A DNA stretch of 19,623 nt, taken from Gammaproteobacteria bacterium. Lineage in GTDB: Bacteria; Pseudomonadota; Gammaproteobacteria; Steroidobacterales; Steroidobacteraceae. How positions within the stretch are numbered: the first letter of the stretch is position 1; every line of letters begins with the position of its first letter. Below, in pieces: positions 1-6,679 of the stretch. The translations under genes were made by a program, and so were the position numbers. The notes under the pieces are model-generated. The model worked only from the letters and a program-made list of their open reading frames with translations. It ran no database searches and had not been told where the DNA came from. Where the stretch lies: contig VBNP01000081.1 of NCBI GenBank assembly GCA_005877965.1, positions 1-19,623 on the forward strand. Direction: 5' to 3'.

Positions 1-9
1 TACCTCGAA

Positions 10-1503
10 GTGCGCCTCGCGCACCTCAGTCTGCGCCGCGGCGGGCGCAAGGTCCTGCAGGGCATCAGCTGGATCATCCGGCCGGGGGAACGCTGGGTGC
101 TGGCCGGCGCCAACGGGGCCGGCAAGACCCAACTGTTGAAACTCATCGCCGGCATCGTGTGGCCGGCACCGGCGGCACGCGCGACGCGCCACTACCTCCT
201 CGGCCGCCAGCTCAACAGCACCCCCTTTGGGATCAAGGACCAGATCGCCTATCTCGGGGCGGAGCGACAGGACAAGTATCAGCGTTACGGCTGGAACATG
301 CCGGTCGAGCGCATCGTCGGCACGGGCCGGTATCGAACCGACATTCCCCTCGATGCGCTGAGCGTGGCCGACCGCCGGAGCATTTGCCGCACGCTCGAGC
401 GTCTCGCGGTGGCGCATCTGGCGCCGCGTCCGTTGCTGTCGCTGTCGTACGGGGAACGGCGGGTGATTCTGCTGGCGCGCGCGCTGGTGTCGCGGCCGCG
501 GCTGTTGTTGCTCGATGAGGTGCTGAACGGACTCGATGAGATCAACCGCGCGCGCGTGCTGCGCTGGCTCGCGCGCCAGACGGGGCGCCTGCCCTGGGTA
601 CTCGCCACACACCGCTTGGAGGATGTGCCGCCGAGCGCCACGCACGCCTTGGTGTTGAGCTGCGGACGCATCGTGTACCGCGGGCGGCTGCGTGGCGCGC
701 CGCTCGCCCGGTGGCTGGCAGCGCCAGCGCGCTGCGAGTCGCCGCCGCTGAGCGCGCGCGCCGCCGCACGCACCGGCGGGCGCAGCCTCGTGCGGCTGAT
801 CAACGCGCGGGTGTACCTGGATGAGCACCGCGTGCTCGAAGGGATCTCTCTCACGGTGCGCGCCGGTGAGTTCTGGGTCATCCACGGACGCAACGGCTCC
901 GGCAAGACGACGCTGTTGCGCACGCTGTACGGCGATCACGGCGTCGCCGTGGGCGGCGCGATCGAGCGCGCCGGCACGGGTGCGGGCGTGGCCCTGGAGG
1001 TGTTCAGGAAACGGGTGGGTCTGGTCGCTCCGCATCTGCAAGCCGATCACCCGCGGCAGCTCAGCGTCGCGGAGGTGGTGCAATCGGGGCGCCACGCGAG
1101 CGTCGGTCTCAACGATGCGCCGAGCGCGGCCGATCGGTCCGCGGCGCGGCGCACGCTGGCGCTGTTTGGTCTCACGAGGCTCTCCACACGTACGCTGGGC
1201 GAGCTCTCCTACGGGCAGTCGCGTCGCGTGCTGTTTGCGCGCGCCTGGGTACGCGAGCCCGAACTGCTGCTGCTGGATGAGCCCTTTGCGGGCGTCGATA
1301 GTCCGACGCGCCGCGCCCTGATGGAACGCGTGCTCGGGCTGGCAGCGGGCGGGGCGGCCGTGGTGGTGAGCGCTCACCGCCCGGGCGATTGGCGCAGCCC
1401 TGCAAGCCATGAACTCGAGCTGGCGCGGGGTCGCGCCCGCTACTGTGGTCCGATCCGCCCGCCCCTCGAGCCCCGCCGGCGTCTCGCGGGAGCGGCACGG
1501 TGA
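10..1503 (+). CDS. Tandem-domain ABC transporter ATP-binding protein (ModF/PhrA-like)
   Basis: A protein of about 497 residues with two complete ABC ATPase domains and no membrane segment. Domain 1 has Walker A GANGAGKT (33-40), signature LSYGE (145-149), Walker B LLLLDE (165-170) and H-loop His201. Domain 2 has Walker A GRNGSGKT (293-300), signature LSYGQ (399-403), Walker B LLLLDEP (419-425) and H-loop His456. Both domains therefore look able to bind and hydrolyse ATP. The fused architecture and length match the E. coli ModF/PhrA group, whose function is poorly defined. No permease is encoded downstream in the window. The GTG at 10 is the first usable start, but the frame stays open to base 1, so the true start may lie a few codons upstream outside the window. 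The stop overlaps the next gene's GTG (GTGA), suggesting translational coupling. The substrate cannot be told from sequence. Confidence 0.85.
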   Translation: MRLAHLSLRRGGRKVLQGISWIIRPGERWVLAGANGAGKTQLLKLIAGIVWPAPAARATRHYLLGRQLNSTPFGIKDQIAYLGAERQDKYQRYGWNMPVERIVGTGRYRTDIPLDALSVADRRSICRTLERLAVAHLAPRPLLSLSYGERRVILLARALVSRPRLLLLDEVLNGLDEINRARVLRWLARQTGRLPWVLATHRLEDVPPSATHALVLSCGRIVYRGRLRGAPLARWLAAPARCESPPLSARAAARTGGRSLVRLINARVYLDEHRVLEGISLTVRAGEFWVIHGRNGSGKTTLLRTLYGDHGVAVGGAIERAGTGAGVALEVFRKRVGLVAPHLQADHPRQLSVAEVVQSGRHASVGLNDAPSAADRSAARRTLALFGLTRLSTRTLGELSYGQSRRVLFARAWVREPELLLLDEPFAGVDSPTRRALMERVLGLAAGGAAVVVSAHRPGDWRSPASHELELARGRARYCGPIRPPLEPRRRLAGAAR

Positions 1504-2642
1504 GGCCGCGCGGGCTGCGGACGATCCTCGCGTGGGCGGCGGCGGTGCTGCTGAGCGGCGCGATCGCCGGCGCGGTGCTGCTGTGCAATGGAAATGCCGG
1601 GGCGCCGCCGCCGCGCGAGCTGCTCGCCGGCGGTAACGAGCCGCCCGCGCCGCGCGTGGCGCCCGAGCTCGAGTCGCTCGATCGCAGCGCCCTGCAAGCC
1701 GCCGCCGACTACGCCGGCGAACACGGTTCCCGGGCGCTGATCGTCAGCCGCCATGATCACATCGTGTTCGAGCGCTACTGGCACGGCAGCAGCTTCGATA
1801 CCCTGGCCGATGCACAGTCCTTCACGCCGCTGCTCGCGGTGCTCGCCGCCGGGGTGGCGATCTCGCACCGCCGGATCGGCTGGCCGGATCAACCGATTGG
1901 CGCATTCATCACCGAGTGGCGCCAGGACCCTCGCGGCGCCATCACCGTGCGCGACCTCCTGCAGAGCTCGAGCGGCCTGGCGCGCTCCGCGACCGCGCGC
2001 GGCCCGGGCACGGATCTGATCGGCGCCGCACTCAGCGAGCCGCTTGCCGGCACGCCGGGCCTCACGCACCTCGAGCAGCCCGCGGACGCGCAGCTGCTGG
2101 CGCTCCTTCTCGAGCGCGCGAGCGGTGAGCGCTACGCGGCCTACCTGTCGCAGGCCCTGTGGCGGCGAATCGGGGCGGGGGACGCCTGGCTGCGGCTCGA
2201 CCATCCCGCCGGCGCGGCGCACGCGGACTGTTGCATGCTGGCGCGCCAGGGTGACTGGATCCGCATCGGGCAGCTGCTGCTGCGTGATGGCAACTACCGC
2301 GGCGATGAGCTCATCCGTCCCGGCTGGGTGACGCTCATGCGCATGCCTTCCCGGGGCGACCCGCAGTACGGCGCCTACCTGCGGCTCGGATCCCCGGCCG
2401 CGCCCGGGCGCGAGCCGTACGCCGCGCGCGACCTGTTCGCGGTGCAGGGCGAGGAGGGTAATCGCCTGTGGCTCGTGCCGTCGCTCCAGATCGCGGTATT
2501 GCGCACCGCCCCCGCGGGGCGCGATGCCGCCTGGGACGACACCCGTATCCCCAACCTGATCATTCGCGGGGCGCGCGACTACCTGCCGCCTGCCCAGCCG
2601 GGCGCGGACGTGCCGGCGCTCGTCCCCGCCCATAAACCTTAA
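1500..2642 (+). CDS. Membrane-anchored serine-hydrolase-fold protein (beta-lactamase family), catalytic motifs degenerate
   Basis: A 380-residue protein with an N-terminal hydrophobic segment (about 9-28) that probably anchors it with the body in the periplasm; VLLC-29 is a poor lipobox. The body follows class C beta-lactamase/esterase-like proteins: LIVSRHDHIVFERYWHG (80-96), ITVRDLLQSSSGL (148-160), LLERASG (203-209), WIRIGQLLLRDG (253-264) and LWLVPSLQIAVLR (323-335). The expected nucleophile motif SxxK reads SFTP (107-110), so the lysine is missing. The Tyr-x-Asn position appears as Glu-Gln-Pro (192-194). The KTG/HxG position reads GEEG (317-320). By family knowledge this suggests a non-catalytic binding or regulatory protein. 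It starts with a GTG overlapping the previous stop by four bases, and the MFS gene begins 14 bases after its end, so the three genes look like one operon. Confidence 0.75.
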   Translation: MRPRGLRTILAWAAAVLLSGAIAGAVLLCNGNAGAPPPRELLAGGNEPPAPRVAPELESLDRSALQAAADYAGEHGSRALIVSRHDHIVFERYWHGSSFDTLADAQSFTPLLAVLAAGVAISHRRIGWPDQPIGAFITEWRQDPRGAITVRDLLQSSSGLARSATARGPGTDLIGAALSEPLAGTPGLTHLEQPADAQLLALLLERASGERYAAYLSQALWRRIGAGDAWLRLDHPAGAAHADCCMLARQGDWIRIGQLLLRDGNYRGDELIRPGWVTLMRMPSRGDPQYGAYLRLGSPAAPGREPYAARDLFAVQGEEGNRLWLVPSLQIAVLRTAPAGRDAAWDDTRIPNLIIRGARDYLPPAQPGADVPALVPAHKP

Positions 2643-2656
2643 GAGAGCGAGGCCAG

Positions 2657-3841
2657 GTGCGCGGACAGCTCGCAGCGCTGTTTCTCTTCTGCGTCATCGA
2701 TACGCTCGGGTTCGGCATCCTGATTCCGCTGGTGCCGTACATGGCCGACCGCTTCGGCACGGCGCCCGCTTTCATCACGCCGATCCTCGGCAGCTACTCG
2801 CTGTGCCAGCTGCTGGCGGCGCCTCTGTGGGGCCGCCTGAGCGATCGCTACGGGCGGCGGCCGATCCTCATGAGCAGTCTCGGGGGTGCCTGCGTGTCGT
2901 ACGTGCTGCTCGGCTGCGCGCGCAACGTCTGGTGGCTGCTGGCCTCGCGCATGCTCGCCGGATTCATGGCCGGCAACATCGCGGCGGCCTTCGCCTACGC
3001 CTCGGACGTGAGCGCTCCGCCGAAGCGCGCGGCCACGCTCGGCCTGATCGGCGCCGCCATCGGCATCGGCTTCGCGCTCGGCCCGCCGCTGGGGGGGCTG
3101 CTCTCGGGCGGGGATGCCGCCCGTGCTGATTTCGTGGCGCCGGCGGTGGTGTCGGCGTGCCTGAGCGTGTTCGCGATCGGACTGGTGAAATGGGTGCTGC
3201 CGGAGAGTCACACTGGCGCGCACCGGCGGCAGCACGCCGATGAGCCGCGGCACGGATCATGGCGGCTGCTGCGCGAGCGCCGGGCGCTCGCCCTGCTCGC
3301 CGCCGCGACCCTGGCCGTGACCTACTCGCAGTCGATCCTCGAATCGATTTTCGCCATCTGGGCGCTGCACCAGTACGGCTTCGGGCCGCGCACCGTCGGA
3401 TTTCTGTTGTTCGGCGTCGCCCTGCCGGCGCTGCTGATGCAGGGCGGGGCGGTGCGCGTGCTCGCTCCGTGGCTCGGGGAGGCGCGCCTGGCGATGTTCG
3501 GCGTGCTCGCCTACGTGATGGGACTCATCACCCTCGGCCAGGTGCCTACGCTCGCCGTCACCGTCATCGGGCTGATGTTGTGCGGCGCCGGGTTGGGCGC
3601 CTACAACCCGAGCGCATTCGCGCTCGCCTCCAAGCAGTCGCGCGGTCATGACCGCGGGGCGGTGCTGGGTGCGTACGTGGCGAGCGCGAGTCTGGCGCGC
3701 GTGCTCGGCCCCTTCACCTCCGGTCCGATCTATGCGCTGTTGGGACCGGGCGCGCCGTTTCTCATCGGCGCGTGCGTCACGCTGCCGGCCGCCTGGCTGG
3801 TGCGGCGGTGCGCACCGCTGCCTAGGGCGGGACCGGACTGA
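2657..3841 (+). CDS. MFS transporter, DHA1/TetA-like drug exporter
   Basis: A 394-residue integral membrane protein with regularly spaced hydrophobic segments, consistent with 12 transmembrane helices. The major facilitator motif A, GRLSDRYGRRP, sits at 59-69 in the loop between helices 2 and 3. The opening VIDTLGFGILIPLVPYMADRF resembles TetA and related proton-driven exporters of the DHA1 family. A hydrophilic break around 188-205 fits the central loop between the two six-helix halves. The GTG start at 2657 is preceded by a purine-rich GAGCGAGG that can serve as ribosome binding site. It follows the serine-hydrolase-fold gene by 14 bases, suggesting cotranscription. Its last 20 bases overlap the 3' end of the convergent Rieske gene. 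The exported substrate is unknown; a tetracycline-resistance role is not implied. Confidence 0.85.
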   Translation: MRGQLAALFLFCVIDTLGFGILIPLVPYMADRFGTAPAFITPILGSYSLCQLLAAPLWGRLSDRYGRRPILMSSLGGACVSYVLLGCARNVWWLLASRMLAGFMAGNIAAAFAYASDVSAPPKRAATLGLIGAAIGIGFALGPPLGGLLSGGDAARADFVAPAVVSACLSVFAIGLVKWVLPESHTGAHRRQHADEPRHGSWRLLRERRALALLAAATLAVTYSQSILESIFAIWALHQYGFGPRTVGFLLFGVALPALLMQGGAVRVLAPWLGEARLAMFGVLAYVMGLITLGQVPTLAVTVIGLMLCGAGLGAYNPSAFALASKQSRGHDRGAVLGAYVASASLARVLGPFTSGPIYALLGPGAPFLIGACVTLPAAWLVRRCAPLPRAGPD

Positions 3842-4145
3842 GCGCCACTTCAATGGCGCCGTCGACGACGCGCACCGCGTGGGTCGGCAGCGGCACTTCC
3901 GCGGGTGGCCCGAGCACCCGGCCGTCGCGGATGTCGAACGAGGCGCCGTGCAACGGGCACACCAGGCGCGTGGCGCGCAGCCGTCCTTCGCACAGGCGCG
4001 CATGCGCATGCGTGCAGATGTTGTCCAGGGCGAACACGCCTTCACGCGTGTGACAGATCACGATCTCGCGCCCGCCGATGACACAGGCGCGCATACTTCC
4101 CGGCGGAACCTCGGCGAGCCGCAGCGCGGCTTCGAACTGCGGCAT
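3822..4145 (-). CDS. Rieske [2Fe-2S] domain protein (NirD/ferredoxin type)
   Basis: A 107-residue single-domain Rieske protein. The cluster ligands are visible as C44-T-H46 and C63-P-L-H66, separated by 16 residues, the usual two-Cys two-His pattern. Its small size and lack of a signal peptide or membrane anchor point to a soluble cytoplasmic electron carrier or ferredoxin subunit, not the cytochrome bc1 Rieske protein. A longer frame reaches 4232, but homology begins at MPQFEAALRLAEVPPGS, so the ATG at 4145 is chosen. This start lies four bases past the PhzF-family stop, so the two are probably cotranscribed. The 3' end overlaps the MFS gene on the other strand. No oxygenase subunit is nearby, so its redox partner is unknown. 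Confidence 0.85.
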   Translation of the reverse strand: MPQFEAALRLAEVPPGSMRACVIGGREIVICHTREGVFALDNICTHAHARLCEGRLRATRLVCPLHGASFDIRDGRVLGPPAEVPLPTHAVRVVDGAIEVALSPVPP

Positions 4146-4149
4146 GACG

Positions 4150-5052
4150 TTAGAACAGGATCTCGGTCTCGAATATCGATACCGCCTGGCCGATGATCCA
4201 CACGCCGGCCAGGGTCTCGCCGCTGAATTCAAGCTCGACCTCGACCCGTCCGGGCCGATGCAGCGAGTGTCCCTGGATGCCGGTGAAGCGCGCGCCCTCG
4301 CTGCTGCGCGTGAGCAGTTGCAGCTGCGCCAGATACGCCCCGAGCAGCCCGTGGGCGTTGCCGCTCACTGGATCCTCGGCGATGCCGAGCGCCGGGCAGA
4401 ACATGCGCGACTCGGTCAGGTGGTCCGCCGCGCCCGGCGTGAGGCTGAAGACGAAGTAGCCGGCCGCGCCGATCTGCGCCGACAGAGTCGTGAGGCGGGC
4501 GAGGTCGGGTTTCAGATGCTTGAGGGGCTCGGGCCCGCGCACCCCGATCATCAGCCGCGTACCGGCCGCACCGACGATACGCAGCGGTATGCGGGTGTCG
4601 AGACTCTCGGAGGCCAGCGCCAGCGCATCGAGCACCGCGAGTCGCTCGCGGTCGTTGAGCTCACGCCCCACCGGCGGGGGGCTGCGGCGAACCGCGATGT
4701 GGCGATCCGCGGCGGTGCCGCGGATCTCGACGTCGACGATCCCGGCCTTGGACTTCTGGCGCTGGCGGCGTGGCGCCTCATGACGGCGCGACAACACGTA
4801 CTGGGCGGCGACGGTGGCGTGGCCCACGAACCCGGCCTCGCTGCGCGGGGTGAAGAAGCGCGCCCGCACGGTGTGATCCGCACCATCGGCGGAGAGGATG
4901 AAGGCGGTCTCGGCGTTGTTGAGCTCGCGCGCGATGGCGAGCATCTGCGCCTCGGTGAGCCCGTCGGCGTTCAGCACCACACCGGTCGGGTTTCCGGTGA
5001 AGGGTTCGCGGGTGAACGCGTCAACCTGATGAACCTGGATCTTGCGCGTCAT
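4150..5052 (-). CDS. PhzF-family isomerase/epimerase-like protein
   Basis: A 300-residue protein of the PhzF family (diaminopimelate-epimerase fold). Visible family features are the N-terminal VDAFTREPFTGNPTGVVL (10-27), LNNAETAF with the likely catalytic Glu48, GFVGHAT (74-80), and near the C-terminus EDPVSGNAHGLLGAYL. PhzF itself isomerises dihydro-3-hydroxyanthranilate in phenazine synthesis, but no other phz gene is present, so this is most likely one of the many family members of unknown substrate. The ATG at 5052 is preceded by a good ribosome binding site (GAGGAA on the minus strand, about 5054-5059). The gene is complete and full length. It is followed four bases later by the Rieske protein gene, and is divergent from the thiamine-binding protein gene. 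Confidence 0.88.
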   Translation of the reverse strand: MTRKIQVHQVDAFTREPFTGNPTGVVLNADGLTEAQMLAIARELNNAETAFILSADGADHTVRARFFTPRSEAGFVGHATVAAQYVLSRRHEAPRRQRQKSKAGIVDVEIRGTAADRHIAVRRSPPPVGRELNDRERLAVLDALALASESLDTRIPLRIVGAAGTRLMIGVRGPEPLKHLKPDLARLTTLSAQIGAAGYFVFSLTPGAADHLTESRMFCPALGIAEDPVSGNAHGLLGAYLAQLQLLTRSSEGARFTGIQGHSLHRPGRVEVELEFSGETLAGVWIIGQAVSIFETEILF

Positions 5053-5104
5053 CGTTCCTCACCCGCCGTTTCCGCCCGGTCAGGCAATTCTAGTCCCGGG
5101 CGCG

Positions 5105-5110
5105 ATCATA
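5105..5110 (-). promoter_or_regulatory. Candidate -10 element for the PhzF-Rieske operon
   Basis: On the minus strand the hexamer reads TATGAT, one mismatch from the sigma-70 consensus, about 53 bases upstream of the PhzF-family ATG. No recognisable -35 element is seen at the standard spacing. This is a weak call based on one AT-rich hexamer in very GC-rich DNA. Confidence 0.28.
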
Positions 5111-5135
5111 GCGGCAGCCGCCTTGCGGCGGTGCG

Positions 5136-5144
5136 TGCGATACT
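5136..5144 (+). promoter_or_regulatory. Candidate extended -10 element for the thiamine-binding protein gene
   Basis: The sequence TGCGATACT has the TGn extension followed by GATACT, about 27 bases before the ATG at 5171. It lies just after a small hairpin (CCGCC-TTGC-GGCGG, 5118-5131). No -35 element is evident, so this is tentative. Confidence 0.28.
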
Positions 5145-5170
5145 GACGCCAACCTGCGGAGGCGACACGC

Positions 5171-5431
5171 ATGGACATCGGGGTCGAGATCAGCCTGTAT
5201 CCGCTCAAGAGCGATTTCGTTGCGCCGATCCGCGCGTTCATCGCTCGCCTGAACGATGACCCGCGCCTCAAGGTCGTGACGAACAGCCTGAGCACGCAGG
5301 TGTTCGGAGCGTATGAGGACGTCATGGAGGCACTGCGACGGGAGCTGCGCGCGACATTCCAGACTCTGGAGCAAGGATTCGACAAGGCCGTGTTCGTGAT
5401 GAAGGTGCTGGGGCCGCTGCCGCCGGCCTGA
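5171..5431 (+). CDS. Thiamine-binding protein, MTH1187/YkoF family
   Basis: An 86-residue protein matching the small single-domain thiamine-binding family (PF01910, formerly DUF77; MTH1187, B. subtilis YqgV). Diagnostic stretches are VEISLYPL (5-12), NSLSTQVFGAYEDVMEAL (38-55) and FDKAVFVMKVLGP near the C-terminus. Family members have a ferredoxin-like fold, form oligomers and bind thiamine or hydroxymethylpyrimidine in the cytoplasm; their exact role, in storage or salvage, is uncertain. The ATG is preceded by a strong GGAGG (5158-5162) eight bases upstream. The gene stands alone: divergent from the PhzF-family gene and separated from the ferredoxin gene by 110 bases containing a hairpin. 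No other thiamin gene or TPP riboswitch was recognised nearby. Confidence 0.85.
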   Translation: MDIGVEISLYPLKSDFVAPIRAFIARLNDDPRLKVVTNSLSTQVFGAYEDVMEALRRELRATFQTLEQGFDKAVFVMKVLGPLPPA

Positions 5432-5442
5432 CATGTGCATAC

Positions 5443-5464
5443 GCCCGCCCCCGGGCTGGCGGGC
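5443..5464 (+). terminator. Stem-loop after the thiamine-binding protein gene
   Basis: A perfect 7-base inverted repeat, GCCCGCC and GGCGGGC, with an 8-base loop starts 11 bases after the stop codon. It has no T-tract, so it could be a factor-assisted terminator or an mRNA-stabilising hairpin. Confidence 0.35.
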
Positions 5465-5541
5465 TGCGGAGCGAACCGGCAAACTAGCAGATTCGGGGCA
5501 CATCCGCCTCAAGCAAATCCCGAAGGTCTCGAGGCACCTGC

Positions 5542-5856
5542 ATGGCACTGATGCGAGTCGTGGATCGCGACGGAGTCGAGCACGAAGTAGAGGGCAAGAC
5601 CGGACTGAAGGTGATGGAGAATCTGCGCGAGCTCGACTACGGTGTGGCGGCCATCTGCGGCGGCATGTGCTCCTGCGCCACCTGTCATGTGTACGTGGAT
5701 GCGGAGTGGCAGCCGCGGCTGCCGGCGATGATGTCGGATGAGCGCGAGCTGCTGTCGGAACTGTCGCACTACCGGGAGAATTCACGCCTCTCCTGCCAGC
5801 TCGAATTCACCGCGGAGCTTGCCGGGCTGCGTGTGCGGATCGCGCCCGACGAGTAG
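5542..5856 (+). CDS. [2Fe-2S] ferredoxin, adrenodoxin/putidaredoxin type
   Basis: A 104-residue ferredoxin. The cluster ligands are Cys39, Cys45, Cys48 and Cys85, the C-x5-C-x2-C plus distant Cys arrangement of adrenodoxin-type ferredoxins. Around them is the typical CGGMCSCATCHVYV (39-52), with an extra Cys43. The C-terminal RLSCQLEF is the usual last-ligand context. Family members carry electrons from an NAD(P)H ferredoxin reductase to cytochromes P450 or other oxygenases in the cytoplasm, or serve Fe-S assembly. No P450, reductase or isc gene is in the window, so the partner is elsewhere. A GAGG (5530-5533) precedes the ATG. The crotonase-family gene follows after six bases, so the two are very likely cotranscribed. 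Confidence 0.9.
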   Translation: MALMRVVDRDGVEHEVEGKTGLKVMENLRELDYGVAAICGGMCSCATCHVYVDAEWQPRLPAMMSDERELLSELSHYRENSRLSCQLEFTAELAGLRVRIAPDE

Positions 5857-5862
5857 CGAGCG

Positions 5863-6657
5863 ATGGCTGCCGCGAGTGTCGAGGTCGAGACCCGCGGCGC
5901 GGTGGCGCTCGTCACCCTGAACCGCCCGCAGAGCGGCAACACGCTCAACCTGCAGATGGCGATGGATCTGCTCGCCGCCGCCATGACCTGCGCGCGCAAC
6001 GCCGCGGTGCGCGCGGTCGTTCTGACGGGCGCCGGCCGGCACTTCTGCTTCGGCGGCGATCTGCGCGGCATGGCCGCGCGCACCGGCGCCGGGAACGATT
6101 ACGTGCGCGAGCTCACCACCTATCTGCACGCGGCCATCTCGCACTTTGTGCGCATGGACGCACCGGTCATCGCCGCGGTCAACGGCACCGCCGCGGGCGC
6201 GGGTGTCGGACTGGTGGCGATGGCCGATCTCGCGCTGTGCGCGAACAGCTCCAAATTCAACCTTGCCTACACCAACGTCGGGCTCACGCCCGATGCCGGC
6301 ACCTCGTTTCTGCTGCCGCGGATCGTGGGCGTGAAGCGCGCCATGGAGCTGCTGCTGCTCAACCGCGCCCTGCCGGCCGCCGAGGCGCTCACCTGGGGCC
6401 TGGTGAACGAGGTGGTGAGCGATGAGCGGCTGCCGGCGCGCGCGCTGGAAATCGCCGAGCAGCTGGCGCGCGGGGCGAGCGGCGCGTTCGGGGCCACCAA
6501 GCGGCTGCTGGCGCATTCCCTCGGCGCCTTCGAGTCGCACATGGTTCTGGAGAGCGAGACCATTGCCGCTCATGCGGTGAGTCCCGAGGGCAGCGAGGGG
6601 ATCAGCGCCTTCCTGGAAAAGCGCAAGCCGCAGTTCCCCGATAGGGGCCCGGGCTGA
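5863..6657 (+). CDS. Enoyl-CoA hydratase/isomerase (crotonase) family protein, PaaG-like
   Basis: A 264-residue crotonase-fold enzyme acting on an acyl-CoA thioester. The two oxyanion-hole segments are FGGDL (63-67) and GTAAGAGVGL (108-117). The acidic residue at the second catalytic position is Asp144 in GLTPDAGTSFLLPRIVG, while the first catalytic Glu of true hydratases is not conserved. By family knowledge this Asp pattern is shared with PaaG (2-(1,2-epoxy-1,2-dihydrophenyl)acetyl-CoA isomerase) and other isomerases, so isomerase activity is more likely than simple hydration. No paa genes are nearby, so a phenylacetate role is not supported. The ATG lies six bases after the ferredoxin stop with only a weak ribosome binding site, implying coupling. 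The RraB-cupin gene begins 22 bases after the stop. Confidence 0.88.
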   Translation: MAAASVEVETRGAVALVTLNRPQSGNTLNLQMAMDLLAAAMTCARNAAVRAVVLTGAGRHFCFGGDLRGMAARTGAGNDYVRELTTYLHAAISHFVRMDAPVIAAVNGTAAGAGVGLVAMADLALCANSSKFNLAYTNVGLTPDAGTSFLLPRIVGVKRAMELLLLNRALPAAEALTWGLVNEVVSDERLPARALEIAEQLARGASGAFGATKRLLAHSLGAFESHMVLESETIAAHAVSPEGSEGISAFLEKRKPQFPDRGPG

Positions 6658-6679
6658 GCCTCGCGGCCGAGCGGCAGTC

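Noticed and set aside
1440..2633. 397-codon minus-strand frame opposite the serine-hydrolase-fold gene
   Set aside because: Arg/Gln/His-rich antisense translation with no family resemblance, while the plus-strand frame follows a known fold and is coupled to both neighbours.
3257..4045. 262-codon minus-strand frame spanning the Rieske and MFS region
   Set aside because: It runs in the wrong frame relative to the Rieske ligands and opposite the MFS gene; no domain is seen.
5118..5131. Small hairpin CCGCC-TTGC-GGCGG upstream of the thiamine-binding protein gene, considered as a TPP riboswitch
   Set aside because: It is a single 5-base stem with none of the conserved TPP riboswitch elements, and the space before the gene is too short.
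4078..5259. 393-codon plus-strand frame opposite the PhzF-family gene
   Set aside because: No domain; PhzF motifs on the other strand are clear.
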